The notes: a model not told the origin generated them from the sequence alone. DNA of 64,000 nt from Rhabditoides inermis (GCA_963966185.1 CAWZYM010000409.1:435001-499000); one strand, 5' to 3'; counted from the first letter of the stretch, positions 1 through 12,350 are shown. Numbers and translations are program-made.

Positions 1-2213
1 TCTGACTCTCTCTGATTACGCGCTATTTCGTCGGACTTTCTGAAGCCTATAGCTCCGCGGATATGAGAGATAACGAGCTGAAAATTGGAATTCTGCATCT
101 CGGGATCGAGAGCATTGGATCGATGTCACGTTTGGCTAGATAGGAGTAGTGGGTGGCGCGGTAGAGCGATGGACGTACAGACACCATAGGGCATTTTACA
201 CATACACCCGACATATATATATAGATTGACATGACATTTTCTCCGACTCTCTAATTTTTTATTTTATACCTAGAAATATAGGTATAAAATAGAGGAGAAA
301 ATTATCTTTCGATTGATATATAGATTGACATGATATGTGCTCTGGAAGTGGTACTAGGAGCTGTGCTAGAAGTGCTGTTGTCAGTCTTTCAGTAGATGGC
401 TGATCTTTATTTATTTTCTTATTTTTTTTATTTTCAGTATTTTTTAAATAATTAGAAAATGTCACAGTCTATCTGGTTGATAGTATCTGGTTGACTGCTT
501 TTCTACAGGTGTATTTACTATGCTCATAAAAGGAGCTCCGGCACGCTCCGCTGTCAGAGCCTATCAGTAGATCAGTAATAAAAATAACAATATAATGATC
601 ACTGACACTGATATGCATTCTCTCCTACTCTTTGATATTTTACTCTCATGCACATGGAGGGCGCTCCGGCACGCTTCGCGCGCCTCCGCGGTCAAAGTAT
701 ATCAGTAGATCAGTAAAAATAAGAATATATTGATCACTGTTACTGATATGCATTCTCTCCGACTCTCTGATCGTTCATTTTCTCGTATGCACATAGAAAG
801 CGTTCCGGCACGCTTCGCGCGCCTTCGCGGTCAAAGTATATCAGTACATCAGTAAAAATAAGAATATATAGATCACTGATACTGATATGAATTTTCTCCG
901 ACTCTCTGATCGTTCATTTACTCGTATGCACATAGAAAGCGCTCCGGCACGCTTCGCGCGCCTCCGCGGTCAAAGCCGATCAGTAGATCAGTAATTATAA
1001 TAGTATATTGAACACTGATACTGATATGCATTCTTTCCTACACTCTGATCTTTCACTCTCTCGTATGCACATAGAGGGCGCTCCGGCACACTCCGCGGTA
1101 AAAGCCTATCAGTAGCTGGTTGACAATTTTTATTTTTTAGAGATACAAATATAATTTATAGTTATCACTGGTCTTATATTATAAAATCGAGAGAGAGAAA
1201 GAGAGAGACGAAAGAGAGAGCGAGAAAGAGAGAGAAAGACGAAAGAGAGAGAGAGAGAGATAAAGAGAGTGAGAGAGAGAGAGACGAAAAAAGAGGGATG
1301 AGAAAAGGAGAGGGATGAGAAAAGAAGGTAACATAGTATTTCGCCTCGCCTCACTTCCTGATTGAATGTAGAATGTCGTTAGTGCATACAGTTATATTTG
1401 TATTGTATTTGCTCAGAATATAGAATTTGCACGGTTTGTGGAGTGTGGTGAGCTGTTTCGTAGTGCATGGTGCTGTTCTCGCTCATTTGCACAATTTACT
1501 GTTTCTTTCTCTAACAGCAGACAGACTGGCAGCTGGCGCACTCTCACCTCGCCACACTCTCTCGTCGCGGGGCAATAAAGTGGCGTCGATTAGAGGAATT
1601 TATTTGATAGCGGGCGTCAGAGGTCACAAAAAGATGCAAATTTTGGTAGAAGTGTAGCGGCCACCTATATGCATGTTGTAGTGAAGGGAGACCTTACACG
1701 ATTGCCTAGTTTTCTTGAACAGCCCGCGACAACTGTTTGGTGTCGCCTCGCCTCGACTAAATCACTTCGTGAAAGGAAACCAGGAGGAGTTATAAAAAGA
1801 TTACGGGCAGATTTGTAGGTGAGGGAGTGTAGAGGAGTGACGTCGAAACCGTTTCTTGATAGCAGAAGTCTGCGATTCGCAGTGCTCGTTCTTGTAAGAT
1901 CTACTCGCCGCAGCCGATTCGTCAGTGACCCGTCTCCTCGCCTCACACACTATTTCGCCTCTTTTGTGTCTGACTCTCTCGAATTACGCGCTATTTCGTC
2001 GGACTTTCTTTAGCTTATAGCTCCGCGGATAAGAGAGATAAAGATCTGAAAATTGGAATCCTGCATCTCGGGACCGAGACCATTGAATCGATGTCACGTT
2101 TGGCTAGATAGGAGTAGTTGCTGTCGCGGTAGAGCGATGGACGTACGGACGGACGGAAACCATAGAGCATTTTGCACATACAGGCGCAGCGGCGCTGCGA
2201 CATATATATATAG
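1..2213 (-). repeat. Family-1 units, reverse orientation (left arm, outer part)
   Basis: Read on the minus strand this holds a head (2213 to about 1300), a (TC)n tract (about 1292-1183), an array of about 139-bp monomers (1125-550), a tail (550-290), an abnormal terminal hairpin (near 260) and the start of another head (about 232-1). The block 219-600 repeats nearly base for base at 2208-2590, a period of 1989 bp. Short reading frames such as 1665-1946 match frames in other heads and look incidental. I see no gene here. Confidence 0.8.
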
Positions 2214-3241
2214 ATTGACATGACATTTTCTCCGACTCTCTAATTTTTTATTTTATACCTAGAAATATAGGTATAAAATAGAGGAGAAAATTATCTTTCG
2301 ATTGATATATAGATTGACATGATATGTGCTCTGGAAGTGGTACTAGGAGCTGTGCTAGAAGTGCTGTTGTCAGTCTTTCAGTAGATGGCTGATCTTTATT
2401 TATTTTCTTATTTTTTTTATTTTCAGTATTTTTTAAATAATTAGAAAATGTCACAGTCTATCTGGTTGATAGTATCTGGTTGACTGCTTTTCTACAGGTG
2501 TATTTACTATGCTCATAAAAGGAGCTCCGGCACGCTCCGCTGTCAGAGCCTATCAGTAGATCAGTAATAAAAATAACAATATAATGATCACTGACACTGA
2601 TATGCATTCTCTCCTACTCTTTGATATTTTACTCTCATGCACATGGAGGGCGCTCCGGCACGCTTCGCGCGCCTCCGCGGTCAAAGCCGATCAGTAGATC
2701 AGTAATTATAATAAAACATTGATCACTGATACTGATATGCATTTTTTCCGACTCTCTGATTTTTTTACTCTTCCGTATGCACATAGAGGGCGCTCCGGCA
2801 CGCTTCGCGCGCCTCCGCGGTCAAAGCCGATCAGTAGATCAGTAATTATAATAAAACATTGATCACTGATACTGATATGCATTTTTTCCGACTCTCTGAT
2901 TTTTTACTCTCTCGTACGCACATAGAAAGCGCCCCGTCACGCTTCGCGCGCCTCCGCGGTCAAAGCCGATCAGTATATCAGTAATTATAACAAAACATTG
3001 ATCACTGATACTGATATGCATTTTCTCCGACTCTCTAATTTTTTACTCTTTCGTATGCACATAGAAGGCGCTTTGGCACACTTCGCGCGCCTCCGCGGTC
3101 AAAGTCTATCAGTAGATCAGTAATAATAATAATATATTGATCACTGTTACTGATATGCATTCTCTCCGACTCTCTGATATTTCACTCTCTCGGATGCACA
3201 TAGGAGGCGCGCCTCCGCGGTCAAAGTCTATCAGTAGATTA
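2214..3241 (-). repeat. Family-1 tail and 139-bp array, reverse orientation
   Basis: This is the reverse complement of the array and tail found at about 7700-8679. Private variants match across the two arms, for example the altered hairpin arm at 3067-3091 against 7849-7873, and the GACGGGGCGC variant near 2930 against 8010. Paired positions sum to 10940 over most of the arm, so the two sides are collinear with almost no indels. The outermost monomer (about 3206-3231) has lost most of its GC-rich hairpin. No gene is seen. Confidence 0.85.
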
Positions 3242-3690
3242 GTAATAATAATAATAATTGTTTATCCATAAAACAGTCAGGCACTGAATGAGGATAGTGG
3301 GGATGGTTTGGTCGGTCGATGTGTCGAGCAATCCAAGTCCACACACCGCAAGGCGAGACTGCAGCGCGCCCCTCAGAGGCACAAAGTGCTTGTGTGAGAC
3401 ACGCGCTCCCGGTTGGAAGCAGGCTGAAAGATGAGAGCAGGAAAAGCCTGCTACGAGACACTACAGTCAATGATAGTACTCACGCGATATACTAAAGCCT
3501 AGTGGGGTCGTCTAGTGGGTGAAGCAAAAGGAATCTATTGAGGGATAACTTAAATTCTTTCTTACTGTATAAACAAACGGTAGAACGGTTCAGCTTATTC
3601 CAATAGTTTACTACTCGGGAGGAAACAAAAGTTGGCTCAGAGCCAGAGGCAGTATAGGTTATTTTAATCAATAACACGCAATTGAGATAT
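3242..3690 (-). mobile_element. LINE (CR1/Jockey-like) 3' fragment
   Basis: On the minus strand a 61-codon frame (3677-3492) contains SSRVVNYWNKL followed by a short hydrophobic tail. This resembles the C-terminal end of CR1/Jockey-type non-LTR reverse transcriptases, which commonly end with an RVVN.WN.LP-like segment. About 240 bp of untranslated sequence follows, ending in (ATT)n at about 3245-3258, directly against the satellite. A microsatellite 3' tail is usual for CR1-like LINEs. Only the extreme 3' end is present, so this would be a 5'-truncated, dead copy. The family assignment rests on one short motif and is tentative. Confidence 0.45.
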
Positions 3691-3720
3691 CACAAAGAAA
3701 ACGCGAATTTGGATCAAGTG

Positions 3721-3777
3721 GTTTCGACTCCTAGAATCTTACCACCTGAGCCTTCCATCAACCCGGAGTCTCATCAG
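3721..3777 (-). ncRNA. Half-hammerhead ribozyme-like motif
   Basis: On the minus strand CTGATGA (3777-3771) is followed by GACTCC (3770-3765), a 33-nt loop, GGAGTC (3731-3726) and GAAA (3725-3722). This is the hammerhead core around a perfect 6-bp stem II. I could not find stem I, stem III or a cleavage triplet in register. The same region can fold differently, because 3755-3762 and 3785-3792 form an 8-bp stem. Canonical PLEs carry hammerheads and Naiads are reported to lack canonical ones, so this may be a relic. Confidence 0.4.
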
Positions 3778-4070
3778 AGATGAAGTTGATGGAAAGTGTT
3801 CAATATGATTATTCGATATGGGGAAAATAATAGACAATGAAATATTACGACATTGGTGGGAAAAAGGTTTGAATATGGGGGACGGACAACGTTTTTAGAG
3901 TTGTAAGGAGAGAGCGGCAGGTTGCTATCATTGAACGCGACTGAATGAATGAGGCAAGTGTTCGAGACGACTGATAAGCGGAGTGGGCAGAACTTTCGAG
4001 AAAAGTAGATCGTTTAGGGTAGATCAGAATTGCGAGAGCAGAGTACACTCATTCCGAAGTGGACTCCAAT

Positions 4071-6917
4071 CTAGCCAGTGACATGAGTGATGAATTCTAT
4101 AAAATTCCCTTTTGCATGCAAATTGTATTTGGTTTTAAGAACATTATGAGAGAGAACTGATTTAGAAAGTTGTAATTTAACGTGCGAACGATTATGAGCA
4201 TTATTACTATAGGTTTCAAAAAGCTGCTTGCAACGTTCTTTGAAGTCTTCATATTTCGAACAACAACGGAAGATTCTTAATAGTTCTCCATGTAAACAAT
4301 TGTATGATACATTCAACGATATATTACTAGTTGCATGTGGAAAACGAACAACATGAAAATTGTAATCGTCAGTTTTATTGTAAAGTTTAGTAATGAACTT
4401 GTTGTTATCTAAATGAATGTTCAAATCTAAAAAGACTGTTGTATTCGGATCTGTATTTGTTTGTTCTAGAGTAAGTGAGCTATGGTAAAAATCATTTTGT
4501 ATTTTGTTGATCATGCTGCATTCCTTATAAATGACTAGAATATCATCCATATATCTGAAGCAATTAAAATGTTTATGTTTGAGGTATTCAATGTTTTGTT
4601 TACAGAATTTGTACTCCATGAAGCTCAGAGTTAGGTCAGCTATCATAGGTGACGCATTATTTCCTTGCGGAATTCCAGAAATTTGTTTGAAAATGTTATT
4701 TCCGTATTTTGCAAAACTGTTTTCCAAAACAAATTCAATGAGATATTTCACATCGTTTTTATCATAATAGTTGTATTTGATTTCTTGACTGTTATTTGTA
4801 TAAAACACATTTTTATAGGTTGTACAGATGTAGTCTTGTTTACTGTTTTTAAAACATAATTCAACTAGTTCGAACAGGTTTTGTTTAACGATAGAATGAG
4901 GCAAATTTGTGAATAGGCTACTAAAATCTGCAGTAAATATTTTCATATCCAATCTGTTTTGAATCATTTTGAGCTTGTGTATGACTTCCAAACTATTGTT
5001 TATTGACCAGTACATGTTTGTTCCAAAACGTTCTGAAATTACAGTGCAATATCTTTTAAAGTGCGTTTTTATGAATGATAAAATTCTTTGTAGCTCAATT
5101 GAAATCGGTTTCAAACTGCTATTGTATGCTCCAGTTATGAATCGGAATTTGATTGGGGTTTTGTGCATCTTTGGGATTGCATAAATTTTAGGCAGAACTT
5201 GTTGATCAGTAGTTGTAGTTAACTTGTTGTTTTTGGTCGTTATGAGGTGTCGTAGTACAATTTCCGATTCCATTTCTTTGTCGTAAATGGCGTATGTTTC
5301 ATTTGTGTTATTGACTATATTATTGACATGATCATACCCTAGTTCTTTATTTAAAGTGATTAGATATAACTTTTTACAAGTGATTGCATAGTTTCCGGAT
5401 GCTTTATCAATACACGTGATAACAAAATCAGAGTGTAGTTTCTTTATTTATTTTTTTAATTTTTCTTGCCTGATAGAAAGCTTTGTATTTATTACTTCCT
5501 TTAGTAGTTTTAGTTTATCGTATGGGATTGTGTAAATCTTTGAGAGTTTGTCTAAATGATTAGAGGTTATTTGAGTTAGATTTATTAGAACAGTCTGAAA
5601 GTTAATTTGAGTTTCTTCTCTATATTTTGTTCCTTTCTCGAAGATTGATCGAAGTTTATTGTTTTTAATTATACTCAAATTACCGGTAACAACGTGATTG
5701 TAGTGAGTGTTTATAAAGTTCTTATAATGTTTGCAGGCGCATTCTTTATTAAGTATTTGTTTGATTTTGTGGTTGGATAGGTGTTTTAAAAATGAGTTGT
5801 AATTAAACAAAATTCTACTGGTTGAGTCAGTATATGAATATGATACTCTTGTATCTAATAGTTGATCAACAGATGAGATCGTGTTTGTAGTTTTGCGCAA
5901 TTCTCGATTTATTATTTTCGAAACGTTCAAATCATTCATGAACTTCCCATAAAATTGTAGAGTTAGATTATGAAATTTAGGTTTCGTTCGTTCACAGTTT
6001 TTATTTGATAATTCTTTAGAAACAATTCCAAATATTTTTAATTTCATTGTTTTATCTAGCGTCTGATAATCGTCACTATTAATCATATAATTAGTGAGCT
6101 GTTTCAGAATGTGTTTATTGAGTTTTCTTTGATAATCGTATAACTTTTTAGATTCAAGATTTCTTATAGAATCTATTACATTATCGACTGTGTTGTTATT
6201 TTGGTGGAGTTTTATTGATCTTCGTTTCTTTCCTCTATTACTCTTTTTAGGTAGTTCTAACTTCAAACAATTGTAAGGCTGACTTTTAATTTTACAATCT
6301 GTGGTGTTGATTTCAGATATATTACCGAATCCTTTTATTTGATCATTCAGACCGTACGGATATGCAGTATTAAGCATTCTTATCCATTGCACTTCTTTAT
6401 CCAATAAAATACTCTTCTGAGAATTTTCCGGTAAATTGTCCAGAATAGTGATTCTGAAATCTTCGCTGCAATGATCGCTCGTTTGAAAGTGCTTACAAAG
6501 ATATGTGTGATATTTATTGTATTTAATTGATGTTCTGTGTTCTCCCATTCTTATTTTCAGTGTTCTAGTTGTTTCTCCAACATATTGCACATTACAAATG
6601 TTACATTCAATAAGGTAAATTAGGTTTTTCGATTGACAATTAGCACTTCCTTCTTTCATAGTTATACAATTCAGATTTGTTGCATAACTGGTTACCTTAT
6701 TTGTGAATTGTATTTTAGGACATATTTTACATCTTCCGTTTCCACATGGATTTCCAGTGACAGTATTAGATTCAGGCAGATCCACTCTCAATCCAGACGG
6801 CTCCCGCACACATTTCATTTTATGGTTATAGTAATAGGGGGTTCGAGTGGGGTGTGTGTTCGCCGACTGTAAGGCTGTCGTAGCCGCGTTTGATATGAGG
6901 TGAGGAATCACAACTGC
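4071..6917 (-). pseudogene. Naiad GIY-YIG endonuclease/reverse transcriptase with one in-frame stop
   Basis: This frame runs from 6917 to a TAG at 4071-4073 and is interrupted only by TAA at 5450-5448. Both parts are in the same frame, so it is one polyprotein of about 947 codons (counted from the GTG at 6911) with a nonsense codon. Near the start is a CX4CX2CP cluster (residues 56-65), then GIY-YIG (IYL...QYVG, about 98-112) with R121 and H125, and a glutamate in the KEVQWI segment (172-173). The CxC linker motif CAC is at 391-393. After the stop come RT motifs IPKMHK (579-584), ADF (661), GIPQG (746-750) and YMDD (787-790). Endonuclease and RT together drive target-primed insertion. The only AUG upstream of the endonuclease is at residue 32; the frame opens without one. 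The stop lies in an A-rich stretch between the linker and the RT fingers. It could be a single point mutation or, less likely, a readthrough site. Confidence 0.85.
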
Positions 6918-6920
6918 TTA

Positions 6921-7440
6921 GGGTCCAGGGGACCTACACTCACATGAGGCTGCCAACTCTCATGACTCCTCGCGGGACCTAACCCATTAAGTTGGCTTTG
7001 TGAGCCTTGTCAAAGCGGTGAGCAGACCACTTCTGGAACTCGAATCCATGGTAGATCGCACCATATTGTTCGCTCGAGATGTAGGAGTTATGGTAATGTG
7101 ACTTGACAAACAGCTATCATGCTTAATTTCGTGTGTTGATAATACATGCTGTTTGCTCACATTGATTATGCATAGCGAGGCTTAATCTCAATAGATCGCA
7201 TGTACATATGTTTGTACACTATCATTCCATGTGTTTGTTGAGTGTGGGGGTGTGGTTCCTATACGGAACCACGAAAATTGTCGATGTATTATTTTTTGAC
7301 GAGAAAGTTTTAAGTCCGTTAGAACGTAGTGATGCAGCTCGTGAATCTCGGGGAACTAGTGTGAAAGGCATGTGCTGCGTATTCATATAACCATACAGGT
7401 AACGGTGTACTATACGCAGATCCGCAGACTATACGCAGAT
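6921..7440. other. Unassigned flank between Naiad 1 and the satellite
   Basis: About 520 bp that I cannot assign. It may include the 5' untranslated part of Naiad 1. It contains a perfect 8-bp hairpin, GTGGTTCC and GGAACCAC around a TATAC loop (7252-7272). A TTTTTTGACGAGAAAGT stretch near 7297 recurs at about 7454. A short direct repeat built on TATACGCAGATCC lies near 7410-7440. No convincing coding frame is present. Confidence 0.5.
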
Positions 7441-7441
7441 C

Positions 7442-8678
7442 CTATGATCGTAGAGTAGTTATTTTTTGACGAGAAAGTGAAAGATCAGAGAGTATAAGAA
7501 AATGCATATCTGTAACAGTGATCAATGTAATATTATAATTACTGATCTACTGATAGAGTTTTAACGCGAAGGCGCGCGGAGCGTGCCGGAGCGCCTCCTA
7601 TGTGCATACGAGAGAGTGAAATATCAGAGAGTCGGAGAGAATGCATATCAGTAACAGTGATCAATATATTCTTATTATTACTGATCTACTGATAGACTTT
7701 GACCGCGGAGGCGCGCGAAGCGTGCCGGAGCGCCTCCTATGTGCATCGGAGAGAGTGAAATATCAGAGAGTCGAAGAGAATGCATATCAGTAGCAGTGAT
7801 CAATACATTCTTAATATTACTGATCTACTGATCGACTTTGACCGCGGAGGCGCGCGAAGTGTGCCAAAGCGCCTTCTATGTGCATACGAAAGAGTAAAAA
7901 ATTAGAGAGTCGGAGAAAATGCATATCAATATCAGTGATCAATGTTTTGTTATAATTACTGATATACTGATCGGCTTTGACCGCGGAGGCGCGCGAAGCG
8001 TGACGGGGCGCTTTCTACGTGCGTACGAGAGAGTAAAAAATCAGAGAGTCGGAAAAAATGCATATCAGTATCAGTGATCAATGTTTTATTATAATTACTG
8101 ATCTACTGATCGGCTTTGACCGCGGAGGCGCGCGAAGCGTGCCGGAGCGCCCTCTATGTGCATACGGAAGAGTAAAAAAATCAGAGAGTCGGAAAAAATG
8201 CATATCAGTATCAGTGATCAATGTTTTATTATAATTACTGATCTACTGATCGGCTTTGACCGCGGACGCGCGCGAAGCGTGCCGGAGCGCCCTCCATGTG
8301 CATGAGAGTAAAATATCAAAGAGTAGGAGAGAATGCATATCAGTATCAGTGATCATTATATTGTTATTTTTATTACTGATCTACTGATAGGCTCTGACAG
8401 CGGAGCGTGCCGGAGCTCCTTTTATGAGCATAGTAAATACACCTGTAGAAAAGCAGTCAACCAGATACTATCAACCAGATAGACTGTGACATTTTCTAAT
8501 TGTTTAAAAATACTGAAAATAAAAAAAAATTAAGAAAATAAATAAAGATCAGCCATCTACTGGAAGACTGACAACAGCACTTCTAGCACAGCTCCTAGTA
8601 TCACTTCCAGAGCACATATCATGTCAATCTATATATCAATCGAAAGATAATTTTCTCCTCTATTTTATACCTATATTT
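7442..8678 (+). repeat. Family-1 unit B: 139-bp array and tail (head missing)
   Basis: Monomers begin at a TATGATCGTAGAG start variant and continue to about 8420. A tail of about 250 bp follows, recognisable by the GCACTTCTAGCACAGCTCC segment and the run-in to the terminal hairpin. The stretch from about 7715 onward mirrors 2262-3225 on the opposite strand. The monomer has a GC-rich hairpin (GGCGCGC and GCGTGCC around GAA) and an AT-rich inverted pair built on ATCAGTAG and CTACTGAT. Confidence 0.85.
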
Positions 8679-8699
8679 CTAGCGCGAGAAGCGCGCTAG
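8679..8699 (+). repeat. Terminal hairpin, family 1
   Basis: CTAGCGCG and the matching right arm GCGCGCTAG flank a GAGAA/GAA loop, with one base changed from the usual left arm. It ends in CTAG. The next unit starts directly with TTGCC instead of the usual TC. Confidence 0.75.
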
Positions 8700-11433
8700 T
8701 TGCCTGTGTGTGTAAAATGCCCTATGGTTTCCGTCCGTCCGTCCGTACGTCCATCGCTCTACCGCGCCACCCACTACTCCTATCTAGACAAACGTGACAT
8801 CGATCCGATGGTCTCGGTCCCGAGATGCAGGATTCCAATTTTCAGCCCTTTATCTCTCATATCCGCGGAGCTATAAGCTCAAGAATGTCCGACGAAATAG
8901 CGCGTAATCAGAGAGAGTCAGACACAAAAGCGGCGAAATAGTGTGTCAGATGAAGAGACGGATCACTGGCGAATCGGCTGCGGCGAGTAGACTTTACAAG
9001 AACGAGTACTGCGAATCGCAGACTTCAACTTTCGAGAAACGGTTTTCACGTCACTCCTCTACACTCACTCACCTACAAATCTGCCCGTAATCTTTTTATA
9101 ACTCCTTCTGGTTTCCTTTCACGAAGTGATTTAGTCGAGGCGAGGCGACACCAAACAGTTGTCGCGGGCTGTTCAAGAAAACTAGGCAATCGTGTAAGGT
9201 CTCCCTTCACTACAACATGTAAATAGGTGGCCACTACACTTCTACCAAAATTTGCATCTTTTTGTGACCTCTGACGCCCGCTATCAATTAAATTCCTCTA
9301 ATCGACGTCGTTTTATTGCCCCGCGACGAGAAAGTGTGGCGAGGTGAGAGTGCGCCAGCTGCCAGTCTGTCTGCTGTTAGAGAAAGAGACAGTCAATTGT
9401 GCAAATGAGCGAGAACATCACCACGCACAACGAAACAGCTCACCACACTCCAATTCTATATTCTGCAATAGCTACAATAAAACATTTCTATATTCACTCA
9501 CGACATCCTATATTCAGCCAGGGAAGTGAGGCGAGGCGAAAGAGTGCTACTACGTAGTACGCTCTACCACCTCCTTTTCTCATCCCTCTTTTCTTTGTCT
9601 CTCTCTCTTATATAAATTTTAAGATATTAACTGACTGATAACTAATAAGTAATATTTGTCAACCAGTTGTTGATAGGCTTTGACCGCCGAGGTGCGCCCT
9701 CCATGTGCATACGATAGAGTAAAATATCAGAGAGTAGGAGAAAACGCATATCAGTATCAGTGATCAATATATTATTATAATTACTGTTCTACTGATCGGC
9801 TTTGACCGCGGAGGCGCGCGAAGCGTGCCGGAGCGCCCTCTATGTGCTTACGAGAGAGTAAATTATCAGAGAGTAGGAGAAATTGCATATCAGTATCAGT
9901 GATCATCATATTATTATAATTACTGATCTACTGATCGGCTTTGACCGCAGAGGCGCGCGAAGCGTGCCGGAGCGCCCTCTATGTGCTTACGAGAGAGTAA
10001 ATTATTAGAGAGTAGGAGAAAATGCATATCAGATTCAGTGATCCATAAATTATTATAATTACTGATCTACTGATCGGCTTTGACCGCGGAGGCGCGCGAA
10101 GCGTGCCGGAGCGCCCTCTATGTGCTTACGAGAGAGTAAATTATCAGAGAGTAGGAGAAAATGCATATCAGTATCAGTGATCAGTATTATATCATAATTA
10201 CTGATCTACTGATCAGCTTTGACCGCGAAGGCGCGCAGAGCGTGCCCGGAGCGCCGTCCATGTGCATACGAGAGAGTAAATTATCAGAGAGTAGGAGAAA
10301 TTAATATATTATTATAGTTACTGATCTACTGATCAGCTTTGACCGCGGAGGGGCGCGAAGCGTGCCGGAGCGCCCTCTAGAGCAAAGGAGAGAGAGAGAG
10401 AGAGAGAGAAGCGGAGAAACGGAAAGTGTAGTTTAGTTTTGACATAGTTCTCACTCATATACCGATAGTCTTCGGCTGCATCTCGGAGCGCCCTCCATGT
10501 GCATACGAGAGAGTAAAATATCAGAGAGTAGGAGAAAATGCATATCAGTAACAGTGATCTATGTATTATTATAATTACTGATCTACTGATCAGCTCTGAC
10601 CGCGGAGGCGCGCGAAGCGTGCCGGAACGCTTTCTATGTGCATACGAGAGAGTTAAAGATCAGAGAGTAGGAGAAAATGCATATCAGTAGCAGTGATCTA
10701 TGTATTATTATAATTACTGATCTACTGATCAGCTCTGACCGCGGAGGCGCGCGCAGCGTGCCGGAACGCTTTCTATGTGCATACGAGAAAGTGAACGATC
10801 AGAGAGTCGGAGAAAATTCATATCAGTAGCAGTGATCAATATATTCTTATTATTACTGATATACTGATAGACTTTGACCGCGGAGGAGCGCGGAGCGTGC
10901 CGGAGCGCCTTCTATGTGCATACGAGAGAGTGAAAGATCAGAGAGTCGGAGAAAATGCATATCAGTAGCAGTGATCAATATATTCTTATTATTACTGATC
11001 TACTGATAGACTTTGACCGCGGAGGCGTGCTGGAGCGCCCTCTTTCTGCATACGAGAGAGTAGAAGATCAGAGAAAAGAAGATAATGCATATCAGTAACA
11101 GTGATCAACATATTATTATTATTGATCTACTGATAGGCTTTGATCGCGGAGGCACGCATCTTCGTGCCGGAGCGCCTTCTATGAGCATAGTAAATATAAT
11201 ATCTGTAGAAAAGCAGTAACTGTCAAATAGCTACTGATAGACTGTGACACTTCCTAAATGCTTGATAATACTGTAGATTAAAAATAAGGAAATAAATAAA
11301 GATCAGTCATCTACTGGAAGACTCTGTCAACAGCACTTCTAGCACAGCTCCTAATAGCACTTCCAGACCACATATCAAATCAATCTATATATCAATCGAT
11401 AGATAAATTTCTCCTCTTCTCAAACTTTTATTT
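8700..11433 (+). repeat. Family-1 unit C (head, array, tail)
   Basis: The head starts TTGCCTGTG, then CCCTATGGTTTCCG, and runs to a short (TC)n at about 9597-9611. The array covers about 9656-11185 with a (GA)n-containing variant monomer at 10380-10490, and the tail runs from 11186. An octamer ATTTGCAT lies in the head near 9250, as in other heads. The segment 8700-10861 is nearly identical to 35934-38093. The 61-codon frame at 9344-9529 is not conserved as coding sequence across heads. No gene is seen. Confidence 0.85.
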
Positions 11434-11454
11434 CTAGCGCGCGTAGCGCGCTAG
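11434..11454 (+). repeat. Terminal hairpin, family 1
   Basis: Nine-base arms CTAGCGCGC and GCGCGCTAG surround the loop; the loop here is GTA, whereas most copies have GAA. The following unit begins TCGGG. Confidence 0.8.
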
Positions 11455-12350
11455 TCGGGTGTAAGTGCAAAATGCCCTATGGTTTCCGTACGTCCATCGC
11501 TCTACCGCGCCACCCACTACTCCTATCTAGCCAAACGTGACATCGATCCGATGGTCTCGGTCCCGAGATGCAGGATTCCAATTTTCAGATCTTTATCTCT
11601 CATATCCGCGGAGCTATAAGCTCAAGAAGGTCCGACGAAATAGCGCGTAATCAGAGAGAGTCAGACACAAAAGCGGCGAAATAGTGTGTCAGATGAAGAG
11701 ACGGGTCACTGGCAAATCGGGTGCGGCGAGTAGACCTTACAAGAACGAGTACTGCGAATCGCAGACTTCAGCTATCGAGAAACGGTTTCGACGTCACTCC
11801 TCTACACTCCCTCACCTACAAATCTGCCCGTAATCTTTTTATAATTCCTCCTGGTTTCCTTTCACGAAATGATTTAGTCGAGGTGAGGCGACACCAAACA
11901 GTTGTCGCGGGCTGTTCAAGAAAACTAGGCAACCTTGTAAGGTCTCCCTTTACTACAACATGCAAATAGGTGGCCACTACACTTCTACCAAAATTTGCAT
12001 CTTTTTGTGACCTCTGACGCCCGTTATCAATTAAATTCCTCTAATCGACGCCACTTTATTGCCCCGCGACGAGAGAGTGTGGCGAGGTGAGAGTGCGCCA
12101 GCTGCCAGTCTGTCTGATGTCAGAGAAAGAGACAGTAAATTGTGCAAATAAGCGAGAACATCACCATGCACTACGAAACAGCTCACCACACTCCAACAAA
12201 CTGTGCGAATTCTATATTCTGAGCAAATACACTACAAATATAACTGTATGCACTAACGGCATTCTATATTCAATCAGGGAAGTGAGGCGGGGCGAAATAC
12301 TATGTAACCTTCTTTTCTCATCCCTCTCCTTTTCGCATCCCTCTTTTTTC

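Larger units (their letters stand above)
3691..6920 (-). mobile_element. Naiad-type Penelope-like retroelement, copy 1
   Basis: The minus strand carries, in order, a cysteine cluster, a GIY-YIG endonuclease, a CxC linker and a reverse transcriptase, then about 380 bp of 3' sequence with a half-hammerhead motif. That permuted order defines the Naiad/Chlamys branch of Penelope-like elements; canonical PLEs have the endonuclease at the C terminus. The exact ends are not resolved. The element sits next to a LINE fragment at the centre of an inverted duplication of family-1 repeats. Confidence 0.85.

Noticed and set aside
5448..5450. Selenocysteine recoding in Naiad 1, as reported for some Naiads
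   Set aside because: The in-frame stop is TAA; selenocysteine is encoded by TGA.
8700..9655. tRNA- or 5S-derived SINE head in family 1
   Set aside because: I found no adequate A-box/B-box pair at usual spacing.
11721..11969. An 82-codon frame repeated in several family-1 heads (also 1665-1946 minus, 17301, 21013, 23910)
   Set aside because: It is broken or shifted in other heads (for example near 9000 and 36240). Differences do not favour synonymous sites by eye, and no domain is recognisable.
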